29,409 bases of DNA from JBGPGW01 sp041484095 (GTDB taxonomy: Bacteria; Pseudomonadota; Alphaproteobacteria; CADEGL01). The notes below the pieces were generated by a model. The model was not told the origin of the DNA. It saw only the letters and a list, made by a program, of their open reading frames with translations, and ran no database searches. Where the stretch lies: assembly GCA_041484095.1 (NCBI GenBank), contig JBGPGW010000008.1:1-29409 (forward strand), written 5' to 3'. The position numbers and the translations under genes are program-made. Positions 14,365 to 20,919 of the stretch are shown here, piece after piece. Each line of letters opens with the position of its first letter. Within the stretch, counting starts at the first letter, position 1.

Positions 14365-15114
14365 CTACCTCATGCCTGCACCCATCGCGCCCGCTGCGGG
14401 CGCCATGAGCTCCTCAGCCGTCTTCTTTTGCTCGTTTGAAAAAGTGCCGTAGAGTTTGTTGAACGTCGTTTTGATCGCGCGCGTACCTTCGAGGCGGGCC
14501 GCGAGCCAGCGCTCGTGCTGATCGAGACGCTCGGTAAGCGTCGGCGGTTTCGCATCTGCCGCCGTGGCCGGCGCGCGCAGCTCTCCGAGCTTCTTCGCGT
14601 TGGCGCGCAGGGCCGCCGCGAAGTCGCTCCAGGCGCGCGACTGCGCGTCCGTGATCTTGAGCTCCGCGCGCAGATAGGCGATGCGCCCCTCGATGCGGTC
14701 GATAGCGGACCCGTGCAGGATCGCGGTATCACACATCATGCCGGCGCAGCCCGCCCCGCCATGTCCCATCATCCCCGGACCCATCATCCCCGGACCCATC
14801 ATTCCGGGACCCATCATTCCGGGACCCATCATTCCGGGACCCATCATCCCGGGACCCATCATCCCGGGACCCATCATCCCGGGACCCATCATCCCGGGTT
14901 GGCTGGCCCCACCCGGTCCCATCATCCCTGCACTACCAGGCATTCCCGGCTGTTGAGGCATTTGCCCGGCTCCGGACTGACTCGGTGCCGGCTGTTGGGT
15001 CGACTGTCCCGTGCCGCCCCCCTGCTGCGGATGGTGCGTATCCACAGCGAGGGCTGGCGTTGCGAGCAGGAGAGATGCCGTGAAGGCAAGTACCGCAGTG
15101 CGACGGAAAGTCAT
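14365..15114 (-). CDS. Spy/CpxP-like periplasmic protein with Met-rich tandem repeats
   Basis: This 249-residue protein has a signal peptide (to 'ATPALA'), a Gln/Pro/Gly linker, nine consecutive PGMMG pentapeptides, a Cys pair ('GCAGMMCD'), and a helical domain with an LTxxQ-like motif ('LKITDAQSRAW'), as in Spy/CpxP/ZraP-type periplasmic chaperones and metal sensors. Methionine arrays bind Cu(I)/Ag(I), so metal buffering plus envelope protein protection is likely, though unproven. ATG at 15114 follows AAGGATG. It sits second in the operon whose promoter region bears the anaerobox at 15895-15908. The repeat number probably varies between strains. Confidence 0.85.
   Translation of the reverse strand: MTFRRTAVLAFTASLLLATPALAVDTHHPQQGGGTGQSTQQPAPSQSGAGQMPQQPGMPGSAGMMGPGGASQPGMMGPGMMGPGMMGPGMMGPGMMGPGMMGPGMMGPGMMGPGMMGHGGAGCAGMMCDTAILHGSAIDRIEGRIAYLRAELKITDAQSRAWSDFAAALRANAKKLGELRAPATAADAKPPTLTERLDQHERWLAARLEGTRAIKTTFNKLYGTFSNEQKKTAEELMAPAAGAMGAGMR
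14766..14900. repeat. Nine 15-bp tandem repeats encoding PGMMG
   Basis: Nine in-frame copies of a 15-bp unit (plus-strand form CCATCATCCCGGGAC with variants). Third-position variants are clustered: two adjacent copies of one type, then three of a second, then four of a third, as expected from stepwise expansion by slippage or unequal exchange. Confidence 0.9.
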
Positions 15115-15466
15115 GATTTCATCCTTTCTTCGATAGAGATTGCCCGGACCCACAAGCGGGTGAGCTCGAACGAGTGGCTTGAATCGCGCCGTAGTCTAAT
15201 TCGGCAGTGTGCGTGCGTTCCTGCGCGCGGGCGCTGGTTTCGCGAAGCCGACGAGACGTTGCTTGTGTTTGTCTTGAGGCCGGAGCGGCGACGGCTCGCT
15301 GTGACACGATAACGGACAACAGCGTATTAACGGCAGCCGCGGAGGCGGGCGAGTCCAAGGTTTGACGACGCGAGAGTGCCATGGCACCAAAACTCCATTC
15401 GACTCAGGACTGCGACGACGGTCGTCGAGACCGACACCACGCCGATGCCTTAAGCGCCGGACGCGA
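15115..15466. other. 352-bp stretch, at most a doubtful small gene
   Basis: A minus-strand frame from ATG 15382 to 15119 (87 residues, one weakly hydrophobic stretch, GGAG about ten bases before the ATG) is possible, but it matches no family and is rich in Ser, Arg and Thr. I see no hairpin terminator or known motif here. Confidence 0.3.
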
Positions 15467-15802
15467 TCAGGCTGAGCCGAGGAGCTTGGGGGGCGGAAGG
15501 CGCGGGAGGACGTGCTGGTCGGTGTATGAGGGAATGGGCGTGAACGTTGCGCCAACCGTTACAGGGAGGAGATTAAACTCCGTGTTTTCCGCCAGCACGA
15601 CGCTGAATGAGCAAGCCGCACTCGATACGCAGGTGGCGTGTTCGTGATGCACCCCACTTGAGTCACATGGATCGCCCAAATGCGAGATGCTAACGACCTG
15701 TTCCTGTGAGGCATTGGCCTGGGCCGATGCTATGGAGAGAGAGTGAAGCGCCACGAAGAGACCCGCGCCAAAGCACAAAGCCACGCGAATCCAACTCGCC
15801 AC
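15467..15802 (-). CDS. Small secreted protein of unknown function (Cys/His-bearing)
   Basis: Using GTG at 15802, which has GAAGG at good spacing, the product is 111 residues with a clear signal peptide (VALCFGAGLFVALHSLSIASAQA). The mature part has 'DPCDSSGVHHEHATCVSSAACSF', a cluster of three Cys and three His that could bind metal, and a Pro-rich end (LPRLPPPKLLG) seen in small proteins of heavy-metal operons. An upstream ATG at 15856 lacks a ribosome binding site and would spoil the signal peptide. It is the first gene after the anaerobox at 15895. No established family was recognised. Confidence 0.65.
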   Translation of the reverse strand: MASWIRVALCFGAGLFVALHSLSIASAQANASQEQVVSISHLGDPCDSSGVHHEHATCVSSAACSFSVVLAENTEFNLLPVTVGATFTPIPSYTDQHVLPRLPPPKLLGSA

Positions 15803-16089
15803 CGTGCCTTCAACTCGCGAGCGTTCCAAATGGCCTTGCTGCTGCTTTGTGCCCATATTGATGTTTTATTTACAAGACGTACCATCACCCCGCTTTGATT
15901 TAAATCAAACTCTACGCCGTCAAATGCGAGCCTCGGTTGAATGGCCGCGAAGTCTTTTGCATTCTATGATCTTAGCTGCGGCGATCAGCGCCGGGCCGTC
16001 GGCGGTCCAGCGATTGGATGACAACCCGAACAGGACGAACATCCGAGTCCTTCCAATCGGCATTCTCGAGTTGATTGCGCCCGTTGGTT
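15803..16089. other. 287-bp intergenic region with an anaerobox
   Basis: Apart from the FNR/FixK-type box at 15895-15908 and the predicted promoter of the downstream operon, nothing is recognised. Frames on either strand resemble no protein. Confidence 0.5.
15895..15908. promoter_or_regulatory. FNR/FixK-type box upstream of the Spy/YHS operon
   Basis: TTGATTTAAATCAA is a perfect TTGAT-N4-ATCAA site and is itself fully palindromic. At the usual -41.5 position it predicts a minus-strand transcript starting near 15860, 58 nt before the GTG at 15802. That fits this start better than the ATG at 15856. Confidence 0.78.
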
Positions 16090-16599
16090 CTAGCCTGGTC
16101 TGCGGCTAAACGTATGTACATCGGCGGCGCCGTGGCGTGTCAAAATGTCACGCGCCCGCCGTTCATGGACTTTATTGCCAACACGGACCCAAAGTAGCAC
16201 CGCGCCGTGCTCGAGCGCGCGCGCGAACTCCTCCGTGTGCGGCGTTGCGCGGATCTCGGTCAGCAGCTCATAGAGCGCGAGCCCGCCGAACCCAGCCGCG
16301 ATGACACCGGCGACCGCGGTACCGATCGGTCCCGATGCGAGCAGGATAAGGCCTGCGGTCGTGATGGGTTCGAGGTACTTGGCCTCTCCAACGAGTCCCG
16401 CGAGACTCTCCCGCCAGGCTTCGTTGCGGCCCTCGGCGGCTGTTAGCGAGTCATGATTGTCGAGCACGGAGAGGTCCGCGCGCTCGAAACCGGCGGCGAG
16501 CAGCGCCTTGACAGCGGCAGTGAACGAGTCCCGATCGCCGAACCGGCCCACGACCTCCCTTGACGTCGTTCGCGTCACGCCGTGCGGATCCATCGACAT
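16090..16599 (-). CDS. Stress-type protein with N-terminal YflT-like domain and glycine-rich hydrophobic core
   Basis: This protein of about 169 residues begins with a region like the general stress protein 17M/YflT domain ('GRFGDRDSFTAAVKALLAAGFERADLSVLD'). A Gly/Ala-rich hydrophobic stretch follows (residues about 80-112, 'GPIGTAVAGVIAAGFGGLAL'), then a second alpha/beta part ('ALEHGAVLLWVRVGN...ILTRHGAADVHTF'). The duplicated ferredoxin-like halves around a glycine zipper are seen in alphaproteobacterial stress proteins of unknown function. The exact start is unclear (TTG 16605, ATG 16599 or ATG 16593). It stands alone on the minus strand. Confidence 0.7.
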   Translation of the reverse strand: MSMDPHGVTRTTSREVVGRFGDRDSFTAAVKALLAAGFERADLSVLDNHDSLTAAEGRNEAWRESLAGLVGEAKYLEPITTAGLILLASGPIGTAVAGVIAAGFGGLALYELLTEIRATPHTEEFARALEHGAVLLWVRVGNKVHERRARDILTRHGAADVHTFSRRPG

Positions 16600-16689
16600 A
16601 TCCAATAGTCCGGTCCAGAACGTGTCACCGAGATCACCCTATTTGCTGCCGCAATTTTTCTCTGGCGCTTAAAAGCCTAACCCGTTCCG

Positions 16690-17307
16690 CTAGACCTCGA
16701 CCACCTGGTCGGGGATCTCGTTCTTCGCCCCGGGAGCCGGCGGAAAATGCTTTTCCAGGATCGCGGTACATGCCCGAACAGCGCCGATCAGGCCTTCGGC
16801 GATGTGACCAGCTCTCACGGTCTCCAGAAAGTCGTTTATCACAGCCGTCCATGTGCTTTCGGGGATCCGGCGAGCGATCCCCCGATCCACGAGAACCTCG
16901 ACGTGGCGTTCGCCGAGCGCCACGAACAGCAGGAGCCCGGTTTCTTCGGCCGTTCGGTCATGAACCAGGGCGGCGAATTGCAGCTGGGCCAGTTGGCGCG
17001 CATGGGCGTGCTTGACGGCCGGCGGAACCAGGAAGAGCCGCAGCGGCGGCCAGTGGAAGACCGATCCTGCGAGGACGAAAAGGCCCGTCTGGACGGCAAA
17101 CAAGACATGGATACCCAGGGTTGGGAAGAGAAGCGCGGCGATGCCTCCGGCAAGAAGACCGAGGACTGCCCCCCAGAGCAATGGATAGGTGGCGTATGTG
17201 TCGCTCATTTTCGCGACGACCAGGGCGAACTCCGCACTTGTCAGAGCCTCTGCCTCCGCCACGGCGGCCTGGATGCGAGTTCTCTCTTCGGGTGAAATGG
17301 AATGCAT
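16690..17307 (-). CDS. TPM-domain membrane protein
   Basis: This 205-residue protein starts 'ISPEERTRIQAAVAEAEALTSAEFALVVAKMSD', the opening of a TPM domain. It is interrupted by two or more membrane helices (about residues 42-90) before the domain resumes with 'TGLLLFVALGERHVEVLVDRGI' and 'IAEGLIGAVRACTAILEKHFPP'. TPM proteins are thought to support membrane protein or envelope maintenance, often with LemA; the mechanism is not established. ATG at 17307 lies five bases after the upstream TPM gene's stop, indicating one operon with it and LemA. Confidence 0.83.
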   Translation of the reverse strand: MHSISPEERTRIQAAVAEAEALTSAEFALVVAKMSDTYATYPLLWGAVLGLLAGGIAALLFPTLGIHVLFAVQTGLFVLAGSVFHWPPLRLFLVPPAVKHAHARQLAQLQFAALVHDRTAEETGLLLFVALGERHVEVLVDRGIARRIPESTWTAVINDFLETVRAGHIAEGLIGAVRACTAILEKHFPPAPGAKNEIPDQVVEV

Positions 17308-17312
17308 AGCAA

Positions 17313-18074
17313 TCACCAGCGACCGGACGCGCCGCCGCCGCCGAACGAGCCACCGTGTCCGGAAAACCCGCCACGCGAGTGGCTGCCCCACATGCCTCCA
17401 CCCCGCAGCGGTCCGCCATAGATCCCGCGCCCGCCAAACGGCGTCAGGAACCGAAACATGAGGAAAAGGACGATAAGCACGAGGGAGCCGATGGAGGAAA
17501 GATCACCGCCTTTTTCTGCGGCGGTCGCTCCACTTGGCTCTTCCTCTGTCGGTCCCGCATTCCAGCCGAGTGCGCGGAACACCGCGAGCGTTCCGGCCCG
17601 GATGCCTCGATCATAATCGCCTTGCCGGAATGCCGGCAGAATGTCGCGTTCGATGATCGTCCGGCTCACTGCGTCGGTTAGCTGTCCTTCGAGACCGTAG
17701 CCCACTTCGATGCGCACCGTGCGCTCGTTCGGGGCCACAAGGAGGATCACTCCGGTGTCACGCCCTTTCTCGCCAATCCCCCAGTAACGGCCGAGGCGAT
17801 AGCCAAAATCCTCGATCGGAAGGCCCTGGAGCGACCTAACCGTGGCGACAACCACTTGTTGCTTGGACGACTGCTCGTATTGAGCAAGCCACTCCGTGAT
17901 CTGGTCTTGGCTCCGTCGGGAAAGAACCCCTGCCTCGTCCACCACTCGACCCGTGAGCGCCGGGAATTGGGGCTCGGCCGCGCTCGCCGTGGTCAACGCG
18001 GCGGCAAACAACAGGCCGGTAAGCAAAGCCCGGCGAATGCGCCAAACTCCGACGCGATACCGCGCCCTGAACAT
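17313..18074 (-). CDS. TPM-domain protein (YgcG type) with Gly-rich tail
   Basis: This 253-residue protein has a signal peptide (to 'TTASAA'), a periplasmic TPM domain ('LTGRVVDEAGVLS...ITEWLAQYEQSSKQQVVVATVRSLQGLPIEDFGYRLGRYWGIG', then 'GVILLVAPNERTVRIEVGYGLEG'), one transmembrane helix near residues 195-212 and a Gly/Ser-rich C-terminus (GGSFGGGGASGRW). This is the YgcG-like layout that almost always pairs with LemA. ATG at 18074 overlaps the LemA stop by one base (TGATG), so translation is coupled. Confidence 0.88.
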   Translation of the reverse strand: MFRARYRVGVWRIRRALLTGLLFAAALTTASAAEPQFPALTGRVVDEAGVLSRRSQDQITEWLAQYEQSSKQQVVVATVRSLQGLPIEDFGYRLGRYWGIGEKGRDTGVILLVAPNERTVRIEVGYGLEGQLTDAVSRTIIERDILPAFRQGDYDRGIRAGTLAVFRALGWNAGPTEEEPSGATAAEKGGDLSSIGSLVLIVLFLMFRFLTPFGGRGIYGGPLRGGGMWGSHSRGGFSGHGGSFGGGGASGRW

Positions 18075-18784
18075 CAGAACTTGACCCGCGGCGGTTCTGC
18101 TGCCTGCTCGGAGATCGTGAACGTTTCCTTGACCTTTGCATCCGGATACAGAATGGCGGCGATCCACCGGCCGGGAATCGTCCTCAGCTCGGTGTTGTAT
18201 TGCCGGACAGCCTCAATGTAGTCGCGACGTGCTACGGCGATCCGGTTCTCGGTGCCCTCGAGCTGAGACTGCAGCGCCAGAAAATTCTGGTTCGACTTCA
18301 GGTCGGGATACTGCTCAACCACCACCAAGAGGCGGCTCAGCGCGCCAGTCAGCGCCGCTTGATTTTCCTGGAAGGTCCGGAAGGCGTCCGGATTGGTGAG
18401 GATGTCGGGCGGCAATTGCATCTGAGTTGCCCGGCTGCGCGCCTCGATCACGGCCTTGAGCGTCTGCTGCTCCTGGCGTGCGTATGCGGCGACCGTCTCG
18501 ACCAGATTCGGTATCAGGTCTGCGCGCCGCTGATATTGATTGAGCACTTGGCTCCAAGCCGCCTTCGTCTCCTCGTCCAGCCTCGGAATCGTGTTGATGC
18601 CGCAGCCGGACAGGCCGACCGCAATCAGAATGACGGCGAAGATCCGTTGAGCTGAGCGAACGAGAGACGACGGTATCGGTGATGCTTCCTTCGCAAAAGA
18701 CGAGAAGCGAGATCTGTTAGCGGACGGATTGCTCAATGACGCATGATTGTGACAGTTGGCGGCCGCCGCCGAGGTAATTTCCAT
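18074..18784 (-). CDS. lemA: LemA family lipoprotein
   Basis: The LemA core is clear: 'GINTIPRLDEETKAAWSQVLNQYQRRADLIPNLVETVAAYARQEQQTLKAVIEARSRA' followed by long helices ending 'YNTELRTIPGRWIAAI'. Upstream is a hydrophobic segment ending in a lipobox (LSGC), so the protein should be membrane-anchored in the periplasm. The family start should lie shortly before 'RSAQRIFAVILIAVG'. The nearest ATG is 18784, which adds about 35 odd residues; AAGGAA just inside suggests that the true start was near an ATA codon, possibly mutated. It leads the LemA-TPM-TPM operon. Confidence 0.85.
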   Translation of the reverse strand: MEITSAAAANCHNHASLSNPSANRSRFSSFAKEASPIPSSLVRSAQRIFAVILIAVGLSGCGINTIPRLDEETKAAWSQVLNQYQRRADLIPNLVETVAAYARQEQQTLKAVIEARSRATQMQLPPDILTNPDAFRTFQENQAALTGALSRLLVVVEQYPDLKSNQNFLALQSQLEGTENRIAVARRDYIEAVRQYNTELRTIPGRWIAAILYPDAKVKETFTISEQAAEPPRVKF

Positions 18785-18942
18785 TCTATGAGCACCATAT
18801 CTGTTAATACCCAGAGCCGGCATAGCGAGGCCGAACATCATTCCGCGGCGCTCAAGAGCCTGTTCGAACACGCCTGTTCGAGCACGTCGGAAAATAGCTT
18901 TTCTCGCTCAAATTAAAGTGGAGTGCCTCGCATAAGGCAACA

Positions 18943-18956
18943 TTGATTTGCGTCAA
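18943..18956. promoter_or_regulatory. FNR/FixK-type box upstream of the FNT channel gene
   Basis: TTGATTTGCGTCAA fits TTGAY-N4-RTCAA. The site lies in the 321-bp region between the divergent lemA and FNT genes. At -41.5 it would give a transcript starting near 18991 for the FNT gene, about 115 nt before its ATG. Action on lemA cannot be excluded. Confidence 0.7.
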
Positions 18957-19105
18957 TGAGCCTCGCATACGCGCCGAACCCCGTCTGCCGCGCAACCTTG
19001 ATCTAAATTACGATTAGCGCACGCATACTATGTTTGCATATGCGCCGAGTGCCAGGCCGAAATGTTCGCCCAATAATGTGCGCGCAACGATGGGGAGTTC
19101 CAATC

Positions 19106-19969
19106 ATGGGTGTCGGTTCGATTAAATCCTCTGCCGCGATCGATGCACTCCTGCCGCGGGAAATGGCCGAGAGAGCGGAAAGGGTCGGTGCCGAGAAGAT
19201 GCGACTGGACACGGCAAGTCTGCTTACGCTTGCGGTCCTCGCCGGAGCGTTCATCGGCTTCGGTGCGATGTTTGCGACCATCGCTGCGGCAGAAACCGAC
19301 ATTGCGCTGCCCTACGGTCTGAGCAGGATTCTCTCGGGCGTCGTGTTCTCGCTCGGACTCATTCTCGTCATCGTTGGGGGAGCGGAACTCTTCACCGGCA
19401 ATAACTTGATGGTGATGGCCTTGGCCGGCGGCAAAGTACGGCTCGCTCAAGTGCTTCGGGCGTGGACCCTGGTCTATGTGGGGAACTTCGTGGGCGCCGT
19501 GGCGACAGCGGTCCTCGTCTTCCTGGCAAATGACTACATCCATGGCGGGGGCGCGGTCGGCGTTGCGGCGTTGGCGACGGCTCAAGCCAAGGCTTCCCTG
19601 CCGTTCATCCCGGCGCTCGTCCATGGGATTCTTGGCAACGTTCTGGTCTGTCTCGCGGTATGGCTATGCTACAGCGCGCGTACGACCGCGGATAAGATCT
19701 TGGCCATCGTGCCGCCGATCTCGACCTTCGTCGCCGCCGGTTTCGAGCACTCGGTGGCGAATATGTACCTGCTGCCGTTCGGTCTCTTGATTAAAGACTG
19801 GGCCCCGAACTCGTTTTGGGAATCAATCGGCCAGAGTCCTGCCGCCTTCGACAACCTTACATGGGCCGCTCTCGTCACGAATCTTGTACCGGTAACGATC
19901 GGCAACGTGATCGGAGGCGGCGTGTTGGTTGGCGCGGTCTACTGGTTTGTGTATCTGAGAAAACGGTGA
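19106..19969 (+). CDS. Formate/nitrite transporter family (FNT) channel
   Basis: This 287-residue protein has six transmembrane segments and FNT motifs: 'LAGAFIGFGAMFA' (helix 1), 'GGAELFTGNNLMVMALAGGKV' (the broken helix with the Thr-bearing gate), 'WTLVYVGNFVGAV', 'ILGNVLVCLAVWL' and 'FEHSVANMYLLPFGL' with the conserved His, and 'VTNLVPVTIGNVIGGGVLVG'. FNT pentamers pass formate, nitrite or hydrosulfide; the substrate here is not decidable. An HSC-like role is attractive next to the sulfur genes. ATG at 19106 has GGGGAG at good spacing. An anaerobox lies upstream, like focA in enterobacteria. Its 3' end abuts an IS5-type fragment. Confidence 0.9.
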   Translation: MGVGSIKSSAAIDALLPREMAERAERVGAEKMRLDTASLLTLAVLAGAFIGFGAMFATIAAAETDIALPYGLSRILSGVVFSLGLILVIVGGAELFTGNNLMVMALAGGKVRLAQVLRAWTLVYVGNFVGAVATAVLVFLANDYIHGGGAVGVAALATAQAKASLPFIPALVHGILGNVLVCLAVWLCYSARTTADKILAIVPPISTFVAAGFEHSVANMYLLPFGLLIKDWAPNSFWESIGQSPAAFDNLTWAALVTNLVPVTIGNVIGGGVLVGAVYWFVYLRKR

Positions 19970-20009
19970 AGCCGCCGGGCGGCCGTTCTCGCTGTATGGC
20001 GGCAAGGAC

Positions 20010-20154
20010 GGTCCGATCACGCGCCATTCCGTCGTGGTCAAATCGGTTTCAAAGCCCAGCCCTTCGCGGCTATGCTGCCGCGGCTCGAAATTTGGCTTGG
20101 GCAATCGTTTGGATCGCGACGGATCCGGCCAGTCAACCCTTTCGAAACGGCCCT
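20010..20154 (-). mobile_element. IS5-family insertion sequence end, truncated (copy 1)
   Basis: About 145 bp align, nearly gap-free and roughly 85% identical, to 24588-24733. On the minus strand the segment starts with a terminal-repeat-like AGGGCCGTTTCGAAAGGG and encodes 'ETDLTTTEWRVIGP', the N-terminus of an IS5-family transposase (pattern LT..EW..I.P.LPP). The remainder of the transposase is missing; the frame then runs antisense into the FNT gene end. It lies 50 bp before the ABC exporter genes. Confidence 0.72.
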
Positions 20155-20207
20155 CAAAGCCAGGCCAATCGGATCATCTAACCGACGTAAAGCGCGAATA
20201 AACATTG

Positions 20208-20915
20208 ATGACCGGCACGATCTTCACCGCGAAAGCGCTGACCAAGGTCTACACCTCCGGTGAGATTGATGTGCTCGCATTGCGCGAGGTGGACCTGGAG
20301 ATTTGGGCTGGCGAAGTGGTCGTATTGCTGGGTCCGTCCGGCAGCGGGAAATCGACCCTTCTGAACATCATGGGCGGGATCGATCATGCGACTCGCGGCA
20401 GTCTTTTTTTCAAAGATCTCGATCTGACCGCGCTTGGTGATCGTGGTCTGACGGCCTATCGCCGGAAGCACGTCGGTTTCGTGTTTCAGTTTTATAATTT
20501 GATCCCTAGCCTCACGGCCTACGAGAATGTCGCGCTGGTCACCGAGATCGCCGACAATCCGATGCGCCCGGACGAGGCGCTCGCGCATGTCGGTCTCGAA
20601 TCCCGGATGCATCACTTCCCGGCCCAACTCTCGGGCGGTGAGCAGCAACGCGTCGCCATCGCGCGCGCCATCGCCAAGCGGCCGGAAGTCCTCCTATGTG
20701 ACGAGCCGACCGGTGCGCTGGATTCCAAGACGGGAATCCAGGTGATCGAAGCGCTGCTGGCAATCAATGTGCAGCTCGGCGCCACGGTTCTTATCATCAC
20801 GCATAACGCCAGTATTCAGGACGTTGCGGATCGTGTCCTGTTTTTCGCGGATGGTCGAATCTCCAAAATACGCCGGAACGAGACGCGCCGGGCCGCCGCA
20901 GAGCTCAGCTGGTAA
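20208..20915 (+). CDS. ABC transporter ATP-binding protein (LolD/MacB type)
   Basis: This 235-residue nucleotide-binding subunit has Walker A GPSGSGKST (residues 42-50), the Q-loop in 'FVFQFYNLIPSLTAYENV', the signature 'LSGGEQQR', Walker B 'VLLCDEPTGALD' and the H-loop 'LIITHN'. The 'NLIPSLTAYENV' and 'DEPTGALD' patterns belong to the LolD/MacB/FtsE class, which drives mechanotransmission or export through FtsX-like permeases. ATG at 20208 follows an in-frame TTG; the ribosome binding site is weak. The permease gene follows after four bases and a HlyD adaptor comes third, a complete tripartite-type exporter operon. Confidence 0.9.
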   Translation: MTGTIFTAKALTKVYTSGEIDVLALREVDLEIWAGEVVVLLGPSGSGKSTLLNIMGGIDHATRGSLFFKDLDLTALGDRGLTAYRRKHVGFVFQFYNLIPSLTAYENVALVTEIADNPMRPDEALAHVGLESRMHHFPAQLSGGEQQRVAIARAIAKRPEVLLCDEPTGALDSKTGIQVIEALLAINVQLGATVLIITHNASIQDVADRVLFFADGRISKIRRNETRRAAAELSW

Positions 20916-20919
20916 TCCG

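Noticed and set aside
14766..14900. Regular repeats resembling a CRISPR or minisatellite array
   Set aside because: Units of 15 bp without spacers lie fully in frame within a gene and encode PGMMG.
15119..15382. 87-residue minus-strand frame with GGAG upstream
   Set aside because: Composition and lack of any motif make it weak; mentioned only in the intergenic note.
18989..19002. TTGATCTAAATTAC as a further FNR box
   Set aside because: The right half does not match RTCAA.
19970..20010. GC-rich hairpin after the FNT gene as a terminator
   Set aside because: The GCCGCCGGGCGGC stem is not followed by a T-run on either strand and may belong to the IS junction.
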